Source: CBFDBT01 sp965603115 (GTDB lineage Bacteria; Pseudomonadota; Alphaproteobacteria; Sphingomonadales; Kordiimonadaceae). Taken from it: a DNA stretch of 37,928 nucleotides. The stretch lies in NCBI GenBank assembly GCA_965603115.1, contig CBFDBT010000004.1, positions 1 to 37,928 on the forward strand, written 5' to 3'. The notes under the pieces were generated by a model. The model was not told the DNA's origin and ran no database searches. It was given only the letters and a program-made list of their open reading frames with translations. The first letter of the stretch is position 1. Every line of letters begins with the position of its first letter. A program made the translations under genes and the position numbers. Positions 1 to 7,657 of the stretch are shown piece by piece.

Positions 1-377
1 CAGCCTCTATCAAAGCGCAACTTGATGAAGCTCTAAACCTTAAAAAAGATGCTGAAAAATTCCTTGCGGATTATCAACGCAAACAACGTGAATCGCAAAA
101 GCTAGCTGAAACGATTATTTCAGATGCTGAAACGGCAGCAGAATCTCTTAAGGCGCAGGCTAAGAAAGATATAGCAGAGCTTATTGAGCGTCGTGAACGC
201 CTTTCTAAGGAAAAGCTGGTTCAAGCCGAGCTATTTGCCGTCAAAGAAGTTAAAAATGCTGCTGTGACAGCTGCTGTAGCTGCTGCAAAAGAAGTTTTAG
301 CTGAAGGTTTAAAAGGTAAAAGTGGTGAAGGTCTAGTAAAGTCTTCTATCGACGAAGTTGGAAGCAAGCTTCACTAA
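1..377 (+). CDS. atpF: ATP synthase F0 subunit b, 3' part (truncated by window start)
   Basis: This is the C-terminal end of the peripheral-stalk subunit b of the F1Fo ATP synthase; the first complete codon is at position 3 and the stop at 375-377. The visible 124 residues are an almost continuous charged, Ala/Lys/Glu-rich helix typical of the b-subunit stalk, ending in ...VGSKLH. The N-terminal membrane anchor lies outside the window. Alphaproteobacteria carry two related subunits, b' and b. The C-terminal pattern and the terminator straight after the gene suggest b, the last gene of the F0 operon, but b' cannot be excluded without the upstream genes. Confidence 0.85.
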   Translation, partial: ASIKAQLDEALNLKKDAEKFLADYQRKQRESQKLAETIISDAETAAESLKAQAKKDIAELIERRERLSKEKLVQAELFAVKEVKNAAVTAAVAAAKEVLAEGLKGKSGEGLVKSSIDEVGSKLH

Positions 378-401
378 GCACTTTTTACTATATGAAAATT
401 T

Positions 402-436
402 AAAACCCCGCTGGCTTTGTTGGCGGGGTTTTTCTT
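402..436. terminator. Rho-independent terminator between atpF and nadC
   Basis: A 10-bp stem (AAAACCCCGC at 402-411 pairing with GCGGGGTTTT at 423-432) with an 11-nt loop is followed by more T residues. It lies 24 bp after the atpF stop and 27 bp before the convergent nadC stop. The stem is flanked by A residues on one side and T residues on the other, so it can act in both directions. Confidence 0.85.
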
Positions 437-459
437 TGTGAATTTTTGAGAGGTAGTTT

Positions 460-1296
460 TTAAAAATCCAGCCCAATATCAACCGCCGGGGCGGATTGGG
501 TGAGACGGCCTACTGAGATATATTCAACACCTGTTTCAGCGATAGCGCGGATGGTATCAAGGGTAACACCGCCAGAGGCTTCACAGCAGATGGTCTCGCC
601 AAGAATTGCGCGCGCTTTTCTAATCATGCCCGGGGACATATTGTCGAGCAGCAAGCTATCTGCTCCCGCGTCTAAAGCTTCTTTCACCTGCTCTAACGTA
701 TCGCATTCCACTTGCACATCACTGCGTCCTGTTACTTTGGCAGCCGTGATAGCGGCTTTAACGGAACCGGCGACAGCAATATGATTGTCTTTAATCATTA
801 CAGCGTCATATAGCCCCATGCGGTGATTGGTACCGCCGCCCATATTAACGGCATATTTAGCGAGTTTTCTAAGGCCCGGTATGGTCTTGCGTGTATCAAG
901 TAGTTTAGCATTTGTGCCTTCAATCATCTTGGCGTAGCTTTGCGTTAGCGTTGCAATGCCTGAAAGATGCTGCACGATGTTCAGGGCCGTACGCTCAGCA
1001 CTCAGCAGCGCAACCGCCTTGCCCGCAATAGTCATAATCGGCTCGCCCTCATTAAGGCTGTCACCATCTTTAGCGTGATGCGTGATGTGAGCATTAGGGT
1101 CAAGCCGCAAAAAGACTTTTTCAGCGATTGGTAAACCAGCGACAACCATGTCTTGTCGTGCATTCATGGTGGCGGTTAGGGTCGCATCCCTTTTGATAAC
1201 CAAATCACAGGTCACATCGCCGTCTGCTATATCTTCAGCAAAAGCAATGTCTATGAAATTCTCAACCTCATCAGATGTTAGAGGGAATCCGCTCAT
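460..1296 (-). CDS. nadC: Nicotinate-nucleotide pyrophosphorylase (carboxylating), quinolinate phosphoribosyltransferase
   Basis: Converts quinolinate and PRPP to nicotinate mononucleotide, CO2 and PPi in de novo NAD synthesis. The protein shows the family pattern throughout: AEDIADGDVT near the N-terminus, the ERTALN and DTRKTIPGLR motifs, NHRMGLYDAVMIKDNH, VQVECDTLEQ, LLLDNMSP, and a C-terminal EASGGVTLDTIRAIAETGVEYISVG block, which are the binding and catalytic residues of the type II PRTase fold. The start at 1296 gives 278 residues and has an AAAGAG stretch at suitable distance; an in-frame ATG at 1326 would add ten poorly conserved residues. It follows nadA closely on the same strand and is probably cotranscribed with it. 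No nadB lies between them. Confidence 0.93.
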   Translation of the reverse strand: MSGFPLTSDEVENFIDIAFAEDIADGDVTCDLVIKRDATLTATMNARQDMVVAGLPIAEKVFLRLDPNAHITHHAKDGDSLNEGEPIMTIAGKAVALLSAERTALNIVQHLSGIATLTQSYAKMIEGTNAKLLDTRKTIPGLRKLAKYAVNMGGGTNHRMGLYDAVMIKDNHIAVAGSVKAAITAAKVTGRSDVQVECDTLEQVKEALDAGADSLLLDNMSPGMIRKARAILGETICCEASGGVTLDTIRAIAETGVEYISVGRLTQSAPAVDIGLDF

Positions 1297-1338
1297 ATAA
1301 TTGCTCTTTTTGTAAAATGGGGTCATTTTCTATTAACA

Positions 1339-2307
1339 TCACTTCTTTGGCGGGCTCATCTCGAGCATACGCTCAAGAGGCTTTAAGGCGGCTAGTCGCT
1401 TTTCCTCTGGTACATCAATTTCAGGCTTAAGGTCACGCAAGCAAAGATACAGCTTTTCCATAGTGTTGAGCGCCATGAATGGGCACAGGTTACAGCTACA
1501 TTTTCCGTCAGCACCCGGTGCACCAATGAAGGTTTTATTGGGGGCAGACTTTTCCATCTGGTGAATAATGCCGGGCTCAGTGGCCACTATGATTGTGTCA
1601 GCATCTGTGGTTAGGCAAAAGTTTAATATTGAGCTTGTCGATCCAGCGTGGTCTGCGTGGCGCATGATATGCTCTGGACACTCTGGGTGCGCTGCAACCG
1701 GTGCATCAGGATATTGTGCTTTGAGTTTAATCAGCTCTTTTTCACTAAATTGCTCGTGTACGATACAAGTGCCGGGCCATAAAAGCATATCACGATCATT
1801 CTTGCGGTTTAAATATCCGCCCAGATGGCGATCAGGTGCAAAGATGATCTTTTCATCCTTAGGAAACTGACTGAGGATGTAATCTGCGTTTGATGAGGTG
1901 ACGATAATATCGCTCATGGTTTTGATGTCAGCTGAGCAATTGATGTAGCTCAGAACTTTATGATCGGGATGCTGGTCAAGAAATTTTCTAAAGTCTTCGG
2001 GCTGGCAGCTATCTTCCAAGCTACAACCGGCCTCAAGATCAGGCAAAACCACAGTTTTTTCTGGGCTTAGAATTTTAGCCACTTCCGCCATAAATTTCAC
2101 GCCACAAAAGACTATAACATCCGCATCGGTATCAGCAGCTTTGCGGCTAAGATCAAGGCTATCACCGACAAAATCGGCGATGTCTTGAATGTCAGCAGAT
2201 TGATAAAAATGCGCTAAAATCACAGCATTTTTTTCTTTAGCAAGACGCTTAATTTCAGATTCCAGATCCAGTGCTGGGTCAATGTCAATATTACCGGGAT
2301 GTCCCAT
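1339..2307 (-). CDS. nadA: Quinolinate synthase A, 4Fe-4S enzyme
   Basis: Condenses iminoaspartate with dihydroxyacetone phosphate to quinolinate, the substrate of NadC next door. With the ATG at 2307 the protein has 322 residues; a GGAGAAT ribosome-binding site sits a few bases upstream, so the longer reading to 2349 is not needed. The three-domain NadA pattern is visible: AHFYQ near residue 32, a cluster Cys in FCGVKFMAE (about residue 68), a second in WPGTCIVHE (about 181), and the C-terminal CSCNLCPFMALNT (about 270-280) supplying the third ligand. HPECPEH and GSTSS substrate-binding motifs are present. It forms a nadA-nadC unit with NadB, or an aspartate dehydrogenase, presumably encoded elsewhere. 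Confidence 0.95.
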   Translation of the reverse strand: MGHPGNIDIDPALDLESEIKRLAKEKNAVILAHFYQSADIQDIADFVGDSLDLSRKAADTDADVIVFCGVKFMAEVAKILSPEKTVVLPDLEAGCSLEDSCQPEDFRKFLDQHPDHKVLSYINCSADIKTMSDIIVTSSNADYILSQFPKDEKIIFAPDRHLGGYLNRKNDRDMLLWPGTCIVHEQFSEKELIKLKAQYPDAPVAAHPECPEHIMRHADHAGSTSSILNFCLTTDADTIIVATEPGIIHQMEKSAPNKTFIGAPGADGKCSCNLCPFMALNTMEKLYLCLRDLKPEIDVPEEKRLAALKPLERMLEMSPPKK

Positions 2308-2415
2308 TAAAATTCTCCAAATCCAAAAGATACTAATACAAGCAGGCATTTTTAGCTAAGGCTTGCCATAAAGGCAATTGTTTATATCATTTTGGTGGTT
2401 TTCGCGTCGCTCTTT

Positions 2416-3318
2416 TTAACTGGTGAGCTTAAACTGCGATGAAATACGAACGGGGCCATCAGTGGCCACCTTGCCGTCTTCCTCCATCATGACGAGATGC
2501 GCTAGAACCGAGCGTGCGGCAGCAGGGTGCAGTCGGTGGTCAATGTCTTTGTAGCAGATGGATACAATATCCTCTATGGAATGATTACCATCGGCGATGG
2601 CGCGCAAAATTTGTGCTTCCCGCTGATGACGGTGCCCAATCGTTGCGCTAACAAAACGACGGGCTTTTTCAATCGGTTCCCCGTGGGTTGGATAATAAAG
2701 CTTTTCATCACGCTCCATTACTTTTCTAAGGCTTTCAATGTAGGCCCGCATATCTCCGTCTGGTGGAGAAATAACCGTGGTTGACCAGCCCATCACATGG
2801 TCGCCAACAAACAGGCACTCTTCTTCTTTTAAGGCAAAGCACAAATGGTTCGATGTATGGCCTGGAGTGTGAATAGCTTCTATAGTCCAGCCATCACCTT
2901 TTATTATGTCCCCGTCTTTTAAGGCGATATTGGGCGTAAAGTCCATGTCTGCGCCAGCCTCAACTTTTTCACCTTCAAGGCCGGCTTTGCGGCCACTACC
3001 GTGGGGACCAAATCCATAGGTTTTCGCCCCTGTGCGTTTGGCGAGTTCAGCCGCTAGCGGAGAGTGATCGAGGTGCGTGTGCGTTATAAGGATATGGCTA
3101 ACCGTCTTGCCTTTTAATCCTGTCATTAGGGCATCAAGGTGGTCACTATCAAGAGGGCCCGGGTCGATAACCGCGACAGAGTGATCGCCAATGATGTATG
3201 TGCCAGTGCCCGTATATGTAAAGGGACCATAATTTTTGCAAACCACCCGCCATATACGCTCGCTTAATTGTACACAAGCGCCGTATTCAGGTATTAATTC
3301 TGGGGGTAATTCCATCAT
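2416..3318 (-). CDS. Metallo-beta-lactamase-fold hydrolase, LACTB2-like
   Basis: A 300-residue member of the metallo-beta-lactamase superfamily. The zinc motif HTHLDH lies at residues 80-85. Further ligands are visible: His154 in HTPGHT, Asp173 in VGDH and His212 in YYPTHGEP. A C-terminal winged-helix-like segment (about 225-300: HRHQREAQIL, HPAAARSVLAHLVMMEEDGKV) matches the LACTB2 subgroup, whose human member is an RNA endonuclease. The true substrate here is unknown; hydrolysis of thioesters or lactones is equally possible from the fold alone. The gene lies between modA and nadA on the same strand with an AGGAAA site before the first of two adjacent ATG codons. Family placement is secure, function is not. 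Confidence 0.85.
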   Translation of the reverse strand: MMELPPELIPEYGACVQLSERIWRVVCKNYGPFTYTGTGTYIIGDHSVAVIDPGPLDSDHLDALMTGLKGKTVSHILITHTHLDHSPLAAELAKRTGAKTYGFGPHGSGRKAGLEGEKVEAGADMDFTPNIALKDGDIIKGDGWTIEAIHTPGHTSNHLCFALKEEECLFVGDHVMGWSTTVISPPDGDMRAYIESLRKVMERDEKLYYPTHGEPIEKARRFVSATIGHRHQREAQILRAIADGNHSIEDIVSICYKDIDHRLHPAAARSVLAHLVMMEEDGKVATDGPVRISSQFKLTS

Positions 3319-3378
3319 GCAAGTTTCCTACGTTACTGTAGGCGATACCTTAGCCGAGATAATATGACCTATTCAATT

Positions 3379-4188
3379 TTATTTTATGTCATCATCGTTT
3401 GTATTATGGTGAATCGGTTTATAAAACCCCGCGTCGGGCCATAGTTGATCACTACCATGCTTAATATAATCAGTAAAAGATGCTGCAGCCTGTGAAGGCA
3501 TGTGTATTGGCACCAGATAATAATTTATCAATTGGTGACTGCTGGCAGGCAGAAGGCATATCTCTTTTATGGAAGTGTTGTTTGTTGTGCCACTAGCATA
3601 GGATATGCCATATGGGCCAGCGCCGCGCTCTACCATCTTTAATGCCAGGGTCGCATTGCCCGCTACAGCGAGATTAGGTTCAACTGTTTTCCACAGGTTT
3701 AAAGCGATGAGCGCTTGTTTAGAATATTGGCCAAGCGGGGATACATTAGGGTCAGCAAGCACAAATCGTTTATCACCCAAGGCATGCGCTAGCTGACTGG
3801 CTGTTGGTGGACATGATAAATCAGGGGCAGATTTTCCCGATATGAGCATCAATCTATTGTGGGCGACAACTACAGGCTTTGAGGTGTTTTGGGGATTGAG
3901 TTTGCTCTCTACCCAATTTACCCATTCCATATTGGCCGAGAGAAATAAATCAGCGGGAGCCCCTTTTGATATCTGCCTAGCAAGAAGGGCACTTGCACCA
4001 TAAGACACTCTTATTTTTATGTCAGGGTTTTTGGTCTCGTAAGTTTTTTTAATAGTTTCAATAGCATGCGCAGTACTGGTCGCAGCAAACAGCACAACGG
4101 TTTTTTCTTGCTCAGGCTCGCTGGCATATACGGTTGAGTTGCTGATAGCATAAAAGGCCGAAGCCAAGATATATAAGGCTATTTTCAT
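3379..4188 (-). CDS. modA: Molybdate ABC transporter substrate-binding protein (orphan ModA)
   Basis: Periplasmic oxyanion-binding protein of 269 residues. The N-terminus is a signal peptide (basic Met-Lys, hydrophobic ILASAFYAI, cleavage probably after VYASE). The mature part starts with VVLFAATST and continues with VSYGASALLARQISKGAPADLFLSAN, the ModA hallmark that forms the anion pocket, then VLADPNVSPLGQYSKQAL and GAGPYGISYASG. ModB permease and ModC ATPase genes are not adjacent, so the protein either works with a transporter encoded elsewhere or has another role. The neighbours are a metallo-hydrolase and polyprenyl diphosphate synthase, with no molybdenum link. The site before the ATG is weak, so expression may be modest. 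The binding specificity (molybdate or tungstate) is family inference. Confidence 0.87.
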   Translation of the reverse strand: MKIALYILASAFYAISNSTVYASEPEQEKTVVLFAATSTAHAIETIKKTYETKNPDIKIRVSYGASALLARQISKGAPADLFLSANMEWVNWVESKLNPQNTSKPVVVAHNRLMLISGKSAPDLSCPPTASQLAHALGDKRFVLADPNVSPLGQYSKQALIALNLWKTVEPNLAVAGNATLALKMVERGAGPYGISYASGTTNNTSIKEICLLPASSHQLINYYLVPIHMPSQAAASFTDYIKHGSDQLWPDAGFYKPIHHNTNDDDIK

Positions 4189-4255
4189 GGGCTATTTGTC
4201 TGATGCCCTGAAAGATTTGTCAATATCACAGTTGTTTTGATTATTAACGCAATTT

Positions 4256-5275
4256 TTAATACGCTCGGTCGATGCAAAAGTCCACAATATCGCTTAGGGC
4301 CTTATGGGCGGTGTTTTCCGGGAATATTGCTAGAGCATCCTTGGCCATATCACCATAATGACGTGCGCGAGCGACTGTATCTTCCAGTGCTCCATGTTTT
4401 GTCATATAGGCGATGGCTTGATCAAGATCGCCATCTTTTTGGTCAAGGTCTTCAATAACCCGCTTCCAGAAAAGGCGCTCTTCATCATTACCGCGACGAT
4501 AAGATAAAAGCACAGGCAAGGTCACCTTGCCTTCACGAAGGTCATCGCCAACAGTTTTACCAAGCGTTGATTGTTTGGCAGAATAGTCGAGTACATCATC
4601 AATCATTTGAAAGGCAATACCGAGATTGCGGCCGTAGCTGGACAAGGCTGTTTCAGCTTCTTCTCCACTTTCAGCAACAACGCCGGAAATTTCGCAAGCT
4701 GCGGCAAAGAGTGCAGCAGTTTTAGCGGCAATGACTTCAAGGTAAGATTCTTCAGTAGTTGAAAGATCATTCGTAATCATCAACTGCAACACTTCACCCT
4801 CAGCGATAATAGACGACGCGCTGGAGAGTATTTTAAGAACTTTCAAGGAACCATCTTCGACCATTAACTCAAAAGAACGACTAAAGAGAAAATCGCCAAC
4901 AAGAACACTTGGCTGATTTCCAAAAAGAACATTGGCAGTTTCTTTGCCGCGACGCATATCGCTTTCATCAACCACATCATCGTGCAGCAGGGTGGCTGTG
5001 TGAATAAACTCCACACAGGCAGCTAGCTTGATTTGACGTTTGCCCTCATAGCCAAGTAATTTAGCGCTTGCTAGTGTTAACATCGGGCGAAGACGTTTGC
5101 CGCCAGAGGCGATCAGGTGACCAGCAAGTTGCGGAATAAGCGCTACAGGGCTTTCCATGCGCGTTAAAATCGCAGCATTCACAGCTTTCATATCCTCGGC
5201 TACTAGGGCTTGCAATGTATCAATTGCACTTGGACCTCTGGACGCTTTTTTGGGAAGAGGCACTATGGTCGGCAT
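4256..5275 (-). CDS. ispB: Polyprenyl diphosphate synthase (octaprenyl/decaprenyl type)
   Basis: Elongates farnesyl diphosphate with isopentenyl diphosphate to the long side chain of ubiquinone. The 339-residue protein has both aspartate-rich motifs of trans-prenyl synthases: the first at residues 99-103 (HDDVVDESDMRRG) and the second at 226-230 (QMIDDVLDY), plus GGKRLRPML near residue 58 for IPP binding. The residue upstream of the first motif that gauges chain length is small (Ala/Thr region IHTATLL), consistent with a long-chain product; whether C40 or C50 cannot be read directly. An AAGGA site lies 8 bases before the ATG. It is divergent from the methyltransferase at 5418, with a 142-bp shared promoter region. 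Confidence 0.93.
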   Translation of the reverse strand: MPTIVPLPKKASRGPSAIDTLQALVAEDMKAVNAAILTRMESPVALIPQLAGHLIASGGKRLRPMLTLASAKLLGYEGKRQIKLAACVEFIHTATLLHDDVVDESDMRRGKETANVLFGNQPSVLVGDFLFSRSFELMVEDGSLKVLKILSSASSIIAEGEVLQLMITNDLSTTEESYLEVIAAKTAALFAAACEISGVVAESGEEAETALSSYGRNLGIAFQMIDDVLDYSAKQSTLGKTVGDDLREGKVTLPVLLSYRRGNDEERLFWKRVIEDLDQKDGDLDQAIAYMTKHGALEDTVARARHYGDMAKDALAIFPENTAHKALSDIVDFCIDRAY

Positions 5276-5345
5276 GTGGATAGTCCTTGATTGTTTACTG
5301 ATTCTCTCGCGAAAATAAGGATAGAATGAAATAAATACAAGTTCT

Positions 5346-5373
5346 TTGACGATTAAGGAATATTCACTAAGAT
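5346..5373 (+). promoter_or_regulatory. Candidate sigma-70 promoter for the TrmN6-like gene
   Basis: TTGACG at 5346-5351, a 16-bp spacer and TAAGAT at 5368-5373 lie about 45 bp before the ATG at 5418, within the divergent intergenic region. The -35 element matches five of six consensus bases and the -10 four of six. This rests on sequence match only. Confidence 0.4.
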
Positions 5374-5417
5374 AGAAATATTAAAAAATCGCAGAAATTG
5401 GGAGTTTATAAAGGATC

Positions 5418-6236
5418 ATGGTTAAAAAACGTGACAAAATGCCTCATGATAATGAAGGCAATCAGGAAGCCATGGACTACTCCATCGATGATTGTTTGGG
5501 TGGAGCTGTGAGACTCAAACAACCAAGCGACGGCTATCGCGTATCTATGGACACGCTATTGCTCGCAGCCAGCGTGCCAGCGCAATGTGGGGATGTTATT
5601 TTAGATGTGGGTACTGGCTCAGCCGGGGCTGCCCTTTGTCTTGCCCATAGAGTAAGTGGTGTGCAAGTGACAGGGATAGAATTGCAACAAGAAATGGCGA
5701 GCTACGGCTCTGACAATGTTGCGCTTAATAATATGAATGCCCGCGTGACAATATTGCAAGGCGATATTACTGCGCCTCCTACTGAGCTCAAAGCTGGCAG
5801 CTTCGATCATGTTATGTCCAATCCTCCTTATTTATCCAGTGGAAAAGCCAATAGGTCTGTAAGCGAGACCAAGGGACTTGCTCATATGGAAAAAACAGCC
5901 TCACTTAAGAGCTGGGTCAATTTTAGTGTTAATATGGCGTGCCATAAAGGTTCTGTCAGCTTTGTTTACCTCGCAGACCGACTTGATGAATTGCTTCATA
6001 GACTCTATGGCCGTGTCGGGGATTTGCGGGTATGCCCGCTTTGGCCCCATAAGGATGAAGCGGCCAAGCTGGTATTGGTGCAAGGCAGGAAAGGGGTATC
6101 TGGCGGCATGGTGATTTTGCCAGGCCTTGTTCTGCACACCGAAGAGGAAAGCTACACCGTTGAAGCCGAAGCGATATTGCGGCATGGTGGCGAATTAATT
6201 ATGGGAACAATAAAACCGATGAAGTCTTCAATTTGA
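5418..6236 (+). CDS. trmN6: tRNA1(Val) (adenine(37)-N6)-methyltransferase-like protein (TrmN6, COG4123)
   Basis: A 272-residue class I SAM-dependent methyltransferase. The SAM-binding loop is DVGTGSAG at residues 63-70, and the N6-adenine catalytic tetrapeptide NPPY is at 135-138. The order (SAM motif first, NPPY after) and the N-terminal block with RLKQPSDGYRVSMDTLLLA fit the TrmN6/YfiC family, which methylates A37 of tRNA1(Val); the exact substrate in alphaproteobacteria is inferred. AAAGGA lies just three bases before the ATG at 5418, with GGGAG further up, so a slightly internal start such as the Met at residue 8 is possible. It is transcribed away from ispB; this divergent pair is common in alphaproteobacteria in my recollection. 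Confidence 0.85.
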   Translation: MVKKRDKMPHDNEGNQEAMDYSIDDCLGGAVRLKQPSDGYRVSMDTLLLAASVPAQCGDVILDVGTGSAGAALCLAHRVSGVQVTGIELQQEMASYGSDNVALNNMNARVTILQGDITAPPTELKAGSFDHVMSNPPYLSSGKANRSVSETKGLAHMEKTASLKSWVNFSVNMACHKGSVSFVYLADRLDELLHRLYGRVGDLRVCPLWPHKDEAAKLVLVQGRKGVSGGMVILPGLVLHTEEESYTVEAEAILRHGGELIMGTIKPMKSSI

Positions 6237-6347
6237 GTCTTTAGGCTAAGGAAATACTATACTTTCTGCTCTAAAGGCTTGCTTAATTGCTTTCAAATCG
6301 GTATCGACAGAGCGTTAGCTACTTAATGTTTGATGAGGGATAAGACA

Positions 6348-6656
6348 GTGACAAATGTGCCCCGGGAATATCTGGAAACCATGCGAGAGTTTCGCGAGAG
6401 TATTGATAATATCGATGCCTCCCTTGTTTTTATGTTAGCCGAACGCTTTAAAGTGACGCAAAAGGTTGGGCATTTTAAGAAAAAGTATAATCTTCCACCT
6501 GCGGACCCTGACCGTGAGAAGAACCAGATTGAGCGCCTTCGGACGCTGGCTGCTGAGGCAAACCTTGATCCTGAATTTAGCGAGAAATTCTTGCAGTTTA
6601 TAATTCATGAAGTGATCAAGCACCATGAAGTGATCCGTGATGGAGGCGACGTGTAG
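6348..6656 (+). CDS. Chorismate mutase, AroQ type
   Basis: Small all-helical enzyme that rearranges chorismate to prephenate at the branch to phenylalanine and tyrosine. The 102-residue chain matches a stand-alone AroQ domain: the first helix carries MREFRESIDNIDASLVFMLAERFKV with the catalytic Arg and Leu/Ile spacing, then VGHFKKKYNLPPADPDREKNQIERL with the Lys, Asp, Arg and Glu positions, then the helix ending in FIIHEVIKHHEVIR. The GTG at 6348 is chosen because AGGGA ends 7 bases upstream; the in-frame ATG at 6333 has no visible ribosome-binding site. No prephenate dehydratase or dehydrogenase is fused or adjacent. Confidence 0.9.
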   Translation: MTNVPREYLETMREFRESIDNIDASLVFMLAERFKVTQKVGHFKKKYNLPPADPDREKNQIERLRTLAAEANLDPEFSEKFLQFIIHEVIKHHEVIRDGGDV

Positions 6657-6687
6657 CCCATTGGGTGCAGTTAGCCTAAAAGCGCGC

Positions 6688-6716
6688 TTGACCCTTGGCT
6701 GGCGGCTCGCTAAAAG
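6688..6716 (+). promoter_or_regulatory. Candidate promoter for glyQS
   Basis: TTGACC at 6688-6693, a 17-bp spacer and TAAAAG at 6711-6716 stand 35 bp before the glyQ ATG, in the 94-bp gap after chorismate mutase. The -35 is a good match (five of six), the -10 is weaker (four of six). Confidence 0.4.
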
Positions 6717-6750
6717 TTTGTACTAAATATTGATAAAGAATTGAGTTTTC

Positions 6751-7656
6751 ATGCCCGGACATACATTAAATCAAGGTCTTTCTTTTCAAGACCTTATCCT
6801 TACGCTTCAACGTTATTGGGCGAATCATGGTTGTTTGCTCTTGCAACCCCACGACATGGAAATGGGTGCGGGAACCTTTCATCCTGCGACAACACTGCGT
6901 TCACTTGGGCCTGAGCCATGGAAAGCGGCTTATGTGCAGCCCTGCCGTCGCCCGACCGATGGTCGCTATGGCGAAAACCCAAACCGTTTGCAGCAATATT
7001 ATCAGTTTCAAGCAATTCTAAAGCCAAGCCCTGATAATATGCAGGAGCTATACTTAGGGTCTTTGCGCGAGATTGGTCTTGATCCAGTTTTGCATGATAT
7101 TCGCTTCGTAGAAGACGATTGGGAAAGCCCAACGCTTGGGGCTTGGGGACTTGGTTGGGAAGTTTGGTGTGATGGTATGGAAGTTAGCCAGTTCACGTAT
7201 TTCCAGCAGGTGGGTGGCATAGATTGCAAGCCTGTGTCCGGCGAGCTTACCTATGGTCTCGAGCGTCTGTGTATGTTCTTGCAGGGTGTTGATAATGTTT
7301 ATGATTTGGTTTTCAATAATGAAGGCGTGACATACGGCGATGTCTATTTAGAAAATGAACGTCAGCAATCGACTTATAATTTTGAGCACGCCAACACTGA
7401 AAAACTTTTTGACGACTTTGCCAAGGCACAGAGCGAATGTATGGCCCTTTTGGAAGCCAAGCTACCGCTTCCTGCTTATGAGCAGTGTATCAAAGCGAGC
7501 CACAGCTTTAATATGCTTGATGCTCGCGGGGTTATTTCTGTGACCGAACGTCAAGCCTATATTGCCCGTGTGCGCGATATGGCAAAAGGCTGTTGTCAGG
7601 CATATATGGATAAAAACCATGACCGCTGGAGCGAAGAATTTGGATGGGAGGGATAA
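6751..7656 (+). CDS. glyQ: Glycine--tRNA ligase alpha subunit
   Basis: Catalytic subunit of the bacterial alpha2beta2 glycyl-tRNA synthetase, which charges tRNA-Gly. The 301 residues match the family length, and the highly conserved class II core is obvious: FQDLILTLQRYWANHGCLLLQP at the start, GAGTFHPATTLR, YVQPCRRPTDGRYGENPNRLQ, LGWEVWCDGMEVSQFTYFQQ and GELTYGLERLCM. The C-terminal helices end at ...WSEEFGWEG. The stop is separated from the glyS start by a single base, so the two subunits are surely cotranscribed and probably translationally coupled. Confidence 0.97.
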   Translation: MPGHTLNQGLSFQDLILTLQRYWANHGCLLLQPHDMEMGAGTFHPATTLRSLGPEPWKAAYVQPCRRPTDGRYGENPNRLQQYYQFQAILKPSPDNMQELYLGSLREIGLDPVLHDIRFVEDDWESPTLGAWGLGWEVWCDGMEVSQFTYFQQVGGIDCKPVSGELTYGLERLCMFLQGVDNVYDLVFNNEGVTYGDVYLENERQQSTYNFEHANTEKLFDDFAKAQSECMALLEAKLPLPAYEQCIKASHSFNMLDARGVISVTERQAYIARVRDMAKGCCQAYMDKNHDRWSEEFGWEG

Positions 7657-7657
7657 G

